Positions 16,825 through 25,051 of a DNA stretch of 58,106 nt are shown in pieces; position 1 is the first letter of the stretch, and each line of letters opens with the position of its first letter. The stretch is taken from the NCBI GenBank assembly GCA_030066015.1, contig JASJCL010000030.1, forward strand, positions 1 to 58,106, in the 5' to 3' direction. Below the pieces are notes generated by a model that did not search any database, had not been told where the DNA came from, and was given only the letters and a program-made list of their open reading frames with translations. The position numbers and the translations under genes are program-made. The stretch comes from Desulfosarcinaceae bacterium (GTDB lineage: Bacteria > Desulfobacterota > Desulfobacteria > Desulfobacterales > Desulfosarcinaceae).

Positions 16825-18051
16825 TCAGCTCCGATGGAGGCCGACCGCTATCACGGCCCGTTCCATCTGGGCCAGGCGCTCCGCCAAGCTGCCGGTAAAG
16901 CCCACCGAGAGCCGCACCAAACCCTCGGACAAACCCATCATTTTCTGCGCATCATCGGAGATCTCCGAGGAGGTGGTGGCGCTGCTGCACGACATGAGCG
17001 TGTCGTAGTAGCCTAAGGAGACAGCTATATAGCCGAAATCCTCTTCGTTCTGGAGGCGGTCCATGAAGGCGTCGGCCAGCCGCTGCGTACCGCAATCGAT
17101 CGCCATCAAACCGCCGTAGCCATAGCCCTCGTTGATCAGCTCGGTGACCAATGCATGCTGCGGGTGGGCGGCAAGCCCCGGGTAGATCACCGGGACCCCC
17201 AATTCTTCGAGTCGGCTAGCGATGCGGTGCGCACGTCGGCTGTGCTCGCGCATTCGAATGGCCAGATGGGGCAGTCGCTGGATGATGTCGTAGGCCACCC
17301 GTGGGTCCATGGTGGGTCCGAGGAGCATGACACGCCCGGTGTGCAGATCCATCAGCTGGTGGATAAACGCCTTGTCCGCACAGATCGCGCCGGCGATGAC
17401 GTCACTGGCGCCGTTGATGAACTTGGTCAGCGAGTAAACCACGATATCGGCCCCGAGGACAGCTGGAGAGATCATCATTGGCGTGAAGGTGTTGTCCACC
17501 ACCAGTTTGATCCCCCGCCGATGGGCCAGGTCGGCAAGCTTGGGGATATGGGCCATTTTCAGTGTGGGATTGGCCATGGCCTCGGTATAGAGCACGCGGG
17601 TTTGGGGCGTGATGGCGCGTGAGACGGCCTCCAGGTCGGAAGGGTCGACGAAGGTGGTGTCGATGCCCATCTGGGGCATGAGATCATTGAAGAGGGCGTG
17701 GCTGCCGCCATAAATCGTGTCGCTGCTGACAATGTGATCCCCGCGATGACACAGCTGCAGAAGGGTGCTGGAGATGGCCGCCATACCGCTGGCCGTGCAA
17801 ATGGCCGCCTCGGTGTTTTCCATCGCGGCCAGATAGCGACCCAAGATACTCGAGGTGGGGTTAAAGTGGCGACTGTAGAGAAAGCAGCCACCGCTTTCCG
17901 GTCCACGCCGACCGCCGAAGATTTCCGGCATGGTGGCAGGATCCATGACGGTGAAGGTCGCCGATCGCGAAATGGAGGGTGTCACACCGCCGTGTTCGCC
18001 AAACTCACGACGCGTTTCGCACAGAGCTTGCTCGGGTTTGAAGCGTTGCAT
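16825..18051 (-). CDS. Cys/Met metabolism PLP-dependent enzyme, methionine gamma-lyase-like
   Basis: 408 aa. Trans-sulfuration family landmarks: YSRHFNPT at 59-66 (phosphate-binding Tyr-Arg from the neighbour subunit), ASGMAAISS at 87-95, YGGSHALF at 114-121, VVDNTF at 184-189, and the PLP lysine in YSLTKFINGASD (Lys210). The C-terminus VRLSVGF is intact. The family cleaves or forms C-S bonds: methionine gamma-lyase, cystathionine lyases, O-acetylhomoserine sulfhydrylase. FSNPT/CSxxT-type determinants do not settle which, but the unusual C-terminal stretch MSCSSATTSSE suggests a lyase of the gamma-lyase branch. ATG 18051 follows a strong GGGGGGAGGTG site. It is followed closely by the PNPOx-like gene. 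Confidence 0.85.
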   Translation of the reverse strand: MQRFKPEQALCETRREFGEHGGVTPSISRSATFTVMDPATMPEIFGGRRGPESGGCFLYSRHFNPTSSILGRYLAAMENTEAAICTASGMAAISSTLLQLCHRGDHIVSSDTIYGGSHALFNDLMPQMGIDTTFVDPSDLEAVSRAITPQTRVLYTEAMANPTLKMAHIPKLADLAHRRGIKLVVDNTFTPMMISPAVLGADIVVYSLTKFINGASDVIAGAICADKAFIHQLMDLHTGRVMLLGPTMDPRVAYDIIQRLPHLAIRMREHSRRAHRIASRLEELGVPVIYPGLAAHPQHALVTELINEGYGYGGLMAIDCGTQRLADAFMDRLQNEEDFGYIAVSLGYYDTLMSCSSATTSSEISDDAQKMMGLSEGLVRLSVGFTGSLAERLAQMERAVIAVGLHRS

Positions 18052-18150
18052 GGTTGCACCTCCCCCCTATGGGTTGAAACGTGGTTGGTCCCATGAGCGA
18101 GATCATTCTGCCGGCATACCGACGGCGGGTGCGGTGGTTCAGCGGTGCCG

Positions 18151-18717
18151 TTACACCATATGTTTCTTCTTGCCGATGGAAAACGCCCTGCCGACAATCT
18201 CGCCCAACCCCTGATAGACACCGGCGCCGGCGGAGTAGACCAGAGGATCGAGCTTGGCGGCATCCACAGCCCCATTGGTGAGACAGCTCTCCTCCGCCAG
18301 GATCTCGACCACCTCCCCCACGATGAGGTCGTGCGAGCCAAGGGAGAGGGTGTGTTTAAGGCGACAAATGAGGTTGAGACCGCATGCCGTTACAATGGGG
18401 GCTGAATCGGTCTTGCCATAGCTGTACTCAAACAGCTCGCTTTTGTCCTCTTTGCGGCCGGAATAGATGCCGGCGAAATCCACTTTGCGGGCCAAATTCA
18501 CCGATGGCACATTAATGGAAAAGGTCCCCTGCTGGCGGATGCCGCGGTAGGTGTGACGCTCCGGTCGGATGCCCACCGTTATCGCCGGGGGGGATGAGGA
18601 AGCGATGCCGCACCAGGCGGCGGTCATGCAATTGGGCCGCTCATCCACCAGGGCGGCGACGAGAACCGCTGGGGTAGGATAGAGGAGGGGACTCGGGTCC
18701 AGACTGACCTTGGCCAT
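18151..18717 (-). CDS. Flavin reductase family protein (FMN-binding split barrel)
   Basis: 188 aa from ATG 18717, which has GGAGG upstream; an in-frame GTG extension to 18789 is less likely. The pattern PTPAVLVAALVDERPNCMTAAWCGIASSSPP followed by VGIRPERHTYRGI and FSINVPS is that of flavin reductase-like/flavoredoxin proteins, which bind FMN and reduce free flavin or pass electrons to partners; flavoredoxins are common in sulfate reducers. It is 100 bp upstream of the methionine-gamma-lyase-like gene on the same strand, so the three genes 18717-16326 may form one unit. Confidence 0.86.
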   Translation of the reverse strand: MAKVSLDPSPLLYPTPAVLVAALVDERPNCMTAAWCGIASSSPPAITVGIRPERHTYRGIRQQGTFSINVPSVNLARKVDFAGIYSGRKEDKSELFEYSYGKTDSAPIVTACGLNLICRLKHTLSLGSHDLIVGEVVEILAEESCLTNGAVDAAKLDPLVYSAGAGVYQGLGEIVGRAFSIGKKKHMV

Positions 18718-18905
18718 GTGAATCCTCCCTGTTTCTGGCTCTCGGGTTGGGCCTTTAAACCCGCCACGAGCGGGAATTGCCCCATGCACAGGTCGATCAG
18801 CTCCGGGCGTTCATGTCGCCGGGTGAGCGATCGGGCCAAATCCGTCCCTTCTGCTGGGGTCGGTGTGAACCGGGCCTGCTCGCTGAATCGCTGTACAGGA
18901 TGTCC

Positions 18906-20378
18906 TTAGATGTAGCGTTCCGGTGCTGGGAATATGTCCGCCGGCTCCAGCTCGGGCTCGGGCTTGCGAATTCGCGGGGGCTCGTCATCGGGAGAGAGGG
19001 TGGACAGCTCCTTGAGGGCCTCTCGGATCTCAATGGCCCCCTTGTCGTGGACCGCCTGCATCTCCGCAAAATCGCGTTTGGCATCTCCCAGCGAAAATCG
19101 GCCGGCGGTGCGCTTGAGGGTATTGTACACCAGATCCTGGACCGCTTTCCAGCTGTCGCGACGGGTCTGATTCTCCAGAATGGTCAGATCGTCAATCAGC
19201 TGGAGCTGTTTGCGCAGATAGCGGTTGAAAAAAAAGCGGTGGAAGACGGATAACCAGATGAAGAGGGCGCCCACAGCCAGGGCGCTGCTGCCGCTGATGT
19301 GAAAAGCGGGATCCAATCCCCCGAGGAAGGGGAGGGTCACCATGCCAAAGAAGGCACCGCCACCGCAGACAGCCGCTATGAGCAGCCCGCTGAAAAACGA
19401 TTTTGCGAACAGCCGCCGGGTGCGGCCCCGAAAACTGATGAGGGCTTCTAAGTAATGGGCCAGACGTTCACTATGGGTCTCAACGAAAGTGGCCAGATTG
19501 TCCAGCCGGTGGCAGGGAGCGTCCAGAATCGCCTTTTTGAGGGAATCGCGCTGGTTCTCCAAGTGGGCCAGGTAACGCTGTTTGTCCTCGTCAACGCTGA
19601 CGTTCGCCTTGGCCGCTTTGGGAGAGTAAGTCAAGTGAATGAGGGGAATATCCTTGCGGCCCGTTATCTGGGAGAGATTCCAACACAAGGTGCCGTAGAC
19701 GCGCAGCAGATCCATCATGGAGGCGCACTCGTCGATGCGATTGAGGACAAAGATGACGCGGTCTTCAAAGGTTCGTGCCGGCAGCGTATGGCGCAGGCTG
19801 GTGTGGGCTTCGCGTACCGTACCGGCCTTATGGGGATCGAAGAGGACCAGCACCAGATCGGCGATCTGGGCCAAATCGCCGATCACCTCCTGGTAATCGT
19901 AGCCGCGATCGCGCTCGGTGATACTGTCGAGCATCCCCGGTGTGTCGATGAGGGCCAGATTCTTCAGAAATGGTGAATTGACCTTTTTGAGCCGGAAGTG
20001 GGCCGCAAAGCGCTGGCCGTGTTTCTTCAGGCTCTCGAAGGGATATTCGCTGTCATGCAGCAGGAACTTGCCGTCGCGCTCCTCGGTGACCTCCACATTC
20101 TTGCTGCTGTTGGTTGCGTCGTCAAAGGTGATGATGGTGAAACTGTCGTCTGTCGGTGCCTGCCCGGCGGCTTGAATTTCACCGCCCAAGAGTTCGTTGA
20201 TCAGGGTGGATTTGCCCGATGAGTAATTGCCCAGGATCAGCACCAGGGGGCGCCATTTGATGTTGGCCTCCAGGGGAACTTCGCTGTATCCCCAGCGCAT
20301 GGCCACGGGGGTGAGCTGTTCTGCCACGATCTCCAGCAGTTCGTCCTGCAGAGCATTGATATAGTTTTCACGGTACAT
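18906..20378 (-). CDS. Dynamin-like GTPase, EHD-related, with membrane hairpin
   Basis: 490 aa from ATG 20378; the frame continues upstream to 20534 without family-like sequence. The G domain has P-loop GNYSSGKST (50-58), APTDDSFTII as the switch I region (compare PTTDRF of EHD proteins), LIDTPGMLDS as G3 and VLNRID as G4. A hydrophobic pair of segments at about 330-395 should insert in the membrane, followed by a helical, acidic and Pro-rich tail. EHD and dynamin-like proteins remodel or tether membranes. Bacterial EHD-like proteins with built-in transmembrane segments are poorly characterised. No partner dynamin is adjacent. Confidence 0.85.
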   Translation of the reverse strand: MYRENYINALQDELLEIVAEQLTPVAMRWGYSEVPLEANIKWRPLVLILGNYSSGKSTLINELLGGEIQAAGQAPTDDSFTIITFDDATNSSKNVEVTEERDGKFLLHDSEYPFESLKKHGQRFAAHFRLKKVNSPFLKNLALIDTPGMLDSITERDRGYDYQEVIGDLAQIADLVLVLFDPHKAGTVREAHTSLRHTLPARTFEDRVIFVLNRIDECASMMDLLRVYGTLCWNLSQITGRKDIPLIHLTYSPKAAKANVSVDEDKQRYLAHLENQRDSLKKAILDAPCHRLDNLATFVETHSERLAHYLEALISFRGRTRRLFAKSFFSGLLIAAVCGGGAFFGMVTLPFLGGLDPAFHISGSSALAVGALFIWLSVFHRFFFNRYLRKQLQLIDDLTILENQTRRDSWKAVQDLVYNTLKRTAGRFSLGDAKRDFAEMQAVHDKGAIEIREALKELSTLSPDDEPPRIRKPEPELEPADIFPAPERYI

Positions 20379-20750
20379 GGCGCCGCTCCCTCGCTTGGGC
20401 CTTATTGAGAACGCTCTTGTAATTCCTGTCAAGCGGTGGAATCGTCCACTGGTTAGCGAACGGATGGGGACAAAGGACGGCCGCAGTCGGGCTGCCAACC
20501 CCGCTTTTATATGACTGCCAGGCGGCGATGGCAACCCTTTTGATTACCGTGTGCCGCCTTCGGGCGCCCGTTACCGTTGGTGTATGCACTCGAATGCCAG
20601 CCTGCGATTCGGGCGGTTGGCCAACATCTTGCGCTTGCATGCACCGGCCTTGGTCGCTATGATCATAAACCATGACCTAGCCGCGGCTTCTGTCGGTTCC
20701 GCGACGGAAGAAGGTGATGACCGCAACTCCTCTCCACAGCGAGGCAGACC
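20379..20750. other. Divergent intergenic region, 372 bp
   Basis: It lies between the dynamin-like gene (minus) and algH (plus) and must hold promoters for both. I found no near-consensus promoter, no repeat and no small gene with a convincing ribosome binding site. Confidence 0.5.
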
Positions 20751-21320
20751 ATGCAAACCAGCTCCTCGGGATCACTGAAAGGACAGCTTCTCGTGGCGAT
20801 GCCCGGTCTTTCCGATCCCAATTTCCACCGCTCGGTCACCTGCATTTCCGAACATACGGCCCAAGGGGCAGTGGGCGTCGTGGTGAATCAGGTGCATGCC
20901 GCTCTCACAGCCGGTTTGATCTTCGAGGAGCTGAAGCTCGAAAGTACAGTGGCGGCCGACAATCTGCCGGTGCATATCGGGGGGCCCGTTCATGTAAATG
21001 AGCTGTTTGTCCTTCACGGGCCACCGTTTGACTGGGAGGGGACGCTGGCCATCCAGCCACAATTGGCGCTGAGCAATTCCAAAGATATCCTGGCGGCCAT
21101 CGCGCGCAGCGAGGGACCCGATGCGTTTATCATTTCGCTGGGCTGCGCGGGCTGGGGGCCTGGTCAATTGGAGTATGAGATTAAGGAAAATGTCTGGCTA
21201 AACTGTCCCTATGCCGCCGAGATCGCCTTCCAACTGCCTGTCGAACAACGCTGGGATGCCGCGATGGAACGCATGGGGATCGATCCAACCTTGTTGTCCG
21301 GCAGCGCCGGACATGCTTAG
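20751..21320 (+). CDS. YqgE/AlgH family protein
   Basis: 189 aa. The family pattern is complete: LKGQLLVAMPGLSDPNFHRSV at the N-terminus, GAVGVVVNQ, HIGGPVHVNELFVLHG, and the C-terminal FIISLGCAGWGPGQLEYEIKENVW. YqgE/AlgH proteins are small cytoplasmic proteins of unresolved function (named for alginate regulation in Pseudomonas, with a fold suggesting protein binding). The length is as usual for the family. It appears monocistronic. Confidence 0.92.
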   Translation: MQTSSSGSLKGQLLVAMPGLSDPNFHRSVTCISEHTAQGAVGVVVNQVHAALTAGLIFEELKLESTVAADNLPVHIGGPVHVNELFVLHGPPFDWEGTLAIQPQLALSNSKDILAAIARSEGPDAFIISLGCAGWGPGQLEYEIKENVWLNCPYAAEIAFQLPVEQRWDAAMERMGIDPTLLSGSAGHA

Positions 21321-21472
21321 TGGATCGGGGCGCCGGGGGGGTGGCTGAGTATCCATGGGACCCAGCCCAGCTGAGGCCCTTGGCCGAAAGCGTTCGCGGG
21401 AACCGGCCGATCGCAGACGTCGATCCACCAGCGTTTTATCTCAATCGTGGTTGAACTTACCCGTCTGCCAAA

Positions 21473-21502
21473 GAAAAACGGGGCGGTTATCTCGCGCCCC
21501 GT
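21473..21502 (-). terminator. Intrinsic terminator of the 50-aa Cys-rich gene
   Basis: On the minus strand ACGGGGCG, a 9-base loop and CGCCCCGT are followed by TTTTTC. The 8-bp arms are perfect (plus-strand 21478-21485 and 21495-21502) and the T-run lies at 21473-21478. It begins 20 bp after the stop codon of the small gene and would also insulate it from algH transcription. Confidence 0.85.
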
Positions 21503-21521
21503 TCATCCCGTCCTGCTTGCC

Positions 21522-21674
21522 TCAACCCGCTTTTTTCGCTCTCTGCTTTTGTTTGGGCTTCTTTTTTTTTAAGCATTCCTTATCCGCCCGGACAAAAGCG
21601 CAAAGTTTAGGATTATAATATTCTTTGCAATTCAGAGGGTTGTAAAGCGGGCATTCGGACTTCTGATCAGACAT
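21522..21674 (-). CDS. Small Cys-rich protein, 50 aa
   Basis: ATG 21674 is preceded by GAGAGGGGAG at normal spacing. The frame gives 50 residues: SDQKSECPLYNPLNCKEYYN, then PKLCAFVRADKECL, then the basic tail KKKKPKQKQRAKKAG. Four Cys (8, 16, 25, 34) are spaced x7, x8, x8, a regular pattern that could hold a metal or two disulfides. A perfect terminator follows 20 bp downstream. Ribosome binding site, compact coding sequence and terminator together make it a real gene despite its size. I do not recognise a named family. The lysine-rich tail suggests contact with nucleic acid or membrane, which is inference. Confidence 0.75.
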   Translation of the reverse strand: MSDQKSECPLYNPLNCKEYYNPKLCAFVRADKECLKKKKPKQKQRAKKAG

Positions 21675-22027
21675 AAAGCGCTCCCCTCTCACTAGGGTTC
21701 CCCCAGCCGTGGCCGGGAAACCGATGGCCTTGCCTCTGCGTGTATCATAAGGGTTGAAATATTACAAGTTTACGCTCGCTAGGCCTACTCCCGATCCTCA
21801 CCCTCGGACCGCCCGCCAACGGCCCAGAAGATATGGCCCCCACCGGCGACCTTACGCCGCTGAAGGGGCCCGGCCCGCGCTATCAAGTTCTCATGCATAC
21901 CACCGATACATATCATGATCGGCAGCTAGCGGTGGCGCTTCTGCCGCTGTCGATCCAGGCAACCCTGACACGATCAACATGGAAGAGGATCAACCCAGCA
22001 GTTGGACCCCCCCGGGCATGAATACGT
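21675..22027. other. Intergenic, 353 bp, divergent
   Basis: Upstream region shared by the small Cys-rich gene (minus) and the HD-GYP regulator gene (plus). A frame at 21833-22021 reaches almost to the regulator start but has no family-like content. No riboswitch motif or clear promoter was found. Confidence 0.5.
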
Positions 22028-23596
22028 ATGGATGAGAAGTTGCTGAGAGCATACGAGGAGGAGGCTGGCGCCCAGCACTACGACGGCTTGACCGGTCTGT
22101 ACAACCACGGCCTTTTTCAAGTCATGCTGGGTCATGAGGTTCGGCGAAGTGACCGTTCAGGCCGACCCTTTACACTGGCCATCCTCGATGTGGATTGGTT
22201 CGCCGAATTCAACGAGCAACACGGGTACGCTGTCGGTGATCGGGTGCTGAAAGAGATCTCCCGGTTGATTATGGCCAATATCCGACAAACCGACATCGCC
22301 TGCCGTTTCAGCAGTGATCTATTCGCCATATTGCTGGTGGATTCCGATGGCGTCGGCGCCAAATTGCCCCTGGAGCGCCTGCGCAACGCCATCGCACAAA
22401 CGGGAAACTCTTGGCTGACCGCCAGCATTGGCGTGGCCTGCTACCCAGATGATGTGGGTGGACCGGCCGAAGGGCGAGGACCGGCCGCCATCATCACCAA
22501 AGCCTACGAGGCCCTTCAGCTGGCCAAATCGATGGGCAAGAATCAGCTGCACCACCATACGGTCCACGAGGATGCCACGCATGCCGCTAAAGGTCGAATT
22601 CTGGTGGTGGACGATAACGCATTGAATCGGAAATTGATTCAGGCGTTACTAACATCCCAGCACTATGAAGTAACCACCGCCGATGGTGGAGAGGCGGCGC
22701 TGAAACTGGCGCGCGAAATCAACTTCGATTTGGTCCTGCTCGATGTCATGATGCCGGGAATGGATGGCTACGAGGTGTGCCGGCGGCTGAAGGACAGCGA
22801 TCGCACCCGTATGGTGCCGGTCATACTGGTGACGGCCTACCACGACATGGAGGCCAAGATTCAGGGGATAGAAGCGGGAGCAGATGATTTCATCGCCAAA
22901 CCGCCGAACAAAACGGAATTGCTGGCGCGCACCAAATCCCTCATCAGTGTCAAACGGCTCAACCAAAATCTCACCAGCATCGAAAACGTTCTCTTCTCAT
23001 TGGCCAACGCCGTAGAGGCCAAAGATTCCTATACCCAGGGGCATGTCGAGCGGGTTGCCAATCTCGCGGTGGAACTTGGACGACGTCTGCGGCTCACCAA
23101 CGAGGAACAGCAGGCCCTTCGGTATGGCGGTATCCTCCACGACATCGGTAAAATCGGTATGCCCAACGCCGTCATCAACAAACCAGGACCACTGGACGAG
23201 ATCGAGTGGAAGATCATGCAGGCCCATCCGGATGTGGGCTACAAAATATGCTTGCCCCTCAAACAGACCCTCGGGGCCGCTTTGGATGTGATTCGACACC
23301 ACCATGAAAAACTGGATGGCTCCGGCTATCCGGACGGCATCGCTGGAGCGGAGATCAGCATGGTGGCCCGCATCATGGCGGTGGCCGATATTTATGACGC
23401 TCTGGTAACGGACCGGCCCTATCGCAAAGGGATGTCCAGGGAGAAAGCGCTCAATATCCTCCACGAGGAGGTGGGCCACGGAAAGCTCGACGCGTCGGTG
23501 GTGGGCGTCCTGGAAATTCTCCTAACCGGTCCCAAGGACACGGTTGCGGCACATCCGGCGGCAGATGTGGGGGAGCGACGGAGAACGTCGGCCTGA
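22028..23596 (+). CDS. Degenerate GGDEF - REC - HD-GYP protein (probable c-di-GMP phosphodiesterase)
   Basis: 522 aa, three domains. Residues about 15-175 are a GGDEF fold (DGLTGLYNHGLFQVML, ILDVDWFAEFNEQHG, ASIGVACYP), but the active-site loop reads SSDLF at 95-99 instead of GGDEF, so cyclase activity is not expected. Residues about 190-310 are a receiver with acidic pair DD, phospho-acceptor Asp239 (LLDVMMPG) and K in AKPP. Residues about 330-500 are an HD-GYP domain: HDIGK with His371-Asp372, HHHEKLDGSGYP, AVADIYDALVTDRPYR. HD-GYP domains hydrolyse c-di-GMP. The usual order puts REC first, so an N-terminal decayed cyclase is odd. It heads a signalling block with the kinase and cyclase that follow. 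Confidence 0.9.
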   Translation: MDEKLLRAYEEEAGAQHYDGLTGLYNHGLFQVMLGHEVRRSDRSGRPFTLAILDVDWFAEFNEQHGYAVGDRVLKEISRLIMANIRQTDIACRFSSDLFAILLVDSDGVGAKLPLERLRNAIAQTGNSWLTASIGVACYPDDVGGPAEGRGPAAIITKAYEALQLAKSMGKNQLHHHTVHEDATHAAKGRILVVDDNALNRKLIQALLTSQHYEVTTADGGEAALKLAREINFDLVLLDVMMPGMDGYEVCRRLKDSDRTRMVPVILVTAYHDMEAKIQGIEAGADDFIAKPPNKTELLARTKSLISVKRLNQNLTSIENVLFSLANAVEAKDSYTQGHVERVANLAVELGRRLRLTNEEQQALRYGGILHDIGKIGMPNAVINKPGPLDEIEWKIMQAHPDVGYKICLPLKQTLGAALDVIRHHHEKLDGSGYPDGIAGAEISMVARIMAVADIYDALVTDRPYRKGMSREKALNILHEEVGHGKLDASVVGVLEILLTGPKDTVAAHPAADVGERRRTSA

Positions 23597-23746
23597 GGGA
23601 ATGGCCGCGGGGCAGAGTTTCGGCCGTTCACTAAAATGCGGCTGCTGCCGTCCATAGGACCCCGATGATCAGCCGCCGGGTCGCTCGACGTTGATCTAAC
23701 GGTCATCGGAGAGAAGATAAACGCGCACCTCTGCAAGGTGGGCGAG

Positions 23747-25051
23747 ATGTTGGAGAGTCTCCGAAAGATGCACGTTTTGAAGATGCAGGATGAAGCCGTC
23801 GACCAGGTAGACGCCATGAATCGCTCCGGCTGCTTGGCGGTAGCGCCCGCCCATCAAAGGGAAACCACCAAGATCTCCGCCGTCATCGATGGCATGGGCG
23901 AGGGGGTTGCCCTGACGGATGAGCGGGGGGGGATCGTCGACGTCAACCGCTGTTTTGCGACCATGGCCGGCCTCTCACGTGCGGACTGCATCGGACAGCC
24001 ACTCACCAAATTCTATCCTGCATCCCTCTCAGCCGAGTTGGAGCAGGTTGCCGACACGTTTCAACGCAGCAGCGATGGGCAAACCTATACCAAAGATGCT
24101 GTGCGCATCTTTGATTTGGATGCCATCTTGCGCCTACAGCCCATCTACACCTCAGATGGCTTTGCCGGTATGGTCTACAATATCGTGGATGTCTCGCCCC
24201 TGGTAAGCGAACGACGGCGGGCGCAAGCGGCCAGTCGGGCAAAGAGCGATTTTCTGGCCAATATGAGCCATGAGCTGCGGACGCCCCTCAACCACATCAT
24301 CGGCTTTACCGAGCTGGTTCTGGATCAAAACGTTGGTGAATTGAACGGGGTGCAGGCCGAATATCTCACCGATGTACTCACCAGCGGACGCCATCTGCTA
24401 TCGCTCATTAATGATATCCTCGACCTGGCCAAGGTTGAATCGGAGACACTTGCGCTCCAGCCCAAGACCTTTGATCTCACCCAATTGCTGTCCAATAGTC
24501 TCGTGCTGATCAAGGAGAAAGCCCTCAAACATCAAATTCGACTTCGTTTCGACCCACCTCCCTTTGTCATCAATATGCTCGCAGATGAGTGTAAGATTAA
24601 GCAAATATTATATAATCTGCTGGCCAATGCGGTGAAGTTCACCCCTGACAAAGGTGAAGTCGAATTGTCGCTGTGCCTTTCAGAGAGGTCGCTGCAGAGC
24701 GGTAGCGAGATGGCCATGCCCGCTAACTTCGATCCGCCCAACGACACTGCAGCCTGGGTTTGTCTGCGGGTGCGCGATACCGGGATCGGTCTGGACGCGA
24801 CCGACATGGATCGGATTTTCAGACCGTTTGAGCAGGTGGATCACAGCAGCGAAAGGCGATACGAGGGTGTTGGGTTGGGCCTTTCGCTGTCCCAGCAATT
24901 GGTGACGCTGCACGGCGGCCGTATCTGGGCCGAGAGCCCGGGAAAGGACCAGGGGAGCTGTTTTTACGTAACCTTACCGAGAAAGGTGGCGCCGGTCGCC
25001 CCATATGACGACGGCGTCGGTAAAGGCAATGAAGACGATACTGGTTGTTGA
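23747..25051 (+). CDS. Cytoplasmic PAS-domain sensor histidine kinase
   Basis: 434 aa from ATG 23747 (a GTG three codons earlier is possible; AAGGTGGG fits the ATG). No membrane segment. A short helical N-terminus precedes a PAS domain at about 45-150 (ISAVIDGMGEGVALTDERG, VDVNRCFATMAGL). HisKA follows with phospho-acceptor His175 in NMSHELRTPLNHIIGF, then HATPase_c with N box LLANAVKFT, G1 DTGIGL and G2 GVGLGLSLSQQLV. It should autophosphorylate and feed the receivers encoded next to it. Its last 23 bp overlap the start of the next gene, so kinase and PleD-like cyclase are coupled. Confidence 0.92.
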   Translation: MLESLRKMHVLKMQDEAVDQVDAMNRSGCLAVAPAHQRETTKISAVIDGMGEGVALTDERGGIVDVNRCFATMAGLSRADCIGQPLTKFYPASLSAELEQVADTFQRSSDGQTYTKDAVRIFDLDAILRLQPIYTSDGFAGMVYNIVDVSPLVSERRRAQAASRAKSDFLANMSHELRTPLNHIIGFTELVLDQNVGELNGVQAEYLTDVLTSGRHLLSLINDILDLAKVESETLALQPKTFDLTQLLSNSLVLIKEKALKHQIRLRFDPPPFVINMLADECKIKQILYNLLANAVKFTPDKGEVELSLCLSERSLQSGSEMAMPANFDPPNDTAAWVCLRVRDTGIGLDATDMDRIFRPFEQVDHSSERRYEGVGLGLSLSQQLVTLHGGRIWAESPGKDQGSCFYVTLPRKVAPVAPYDDGVGKGNEDDTGC

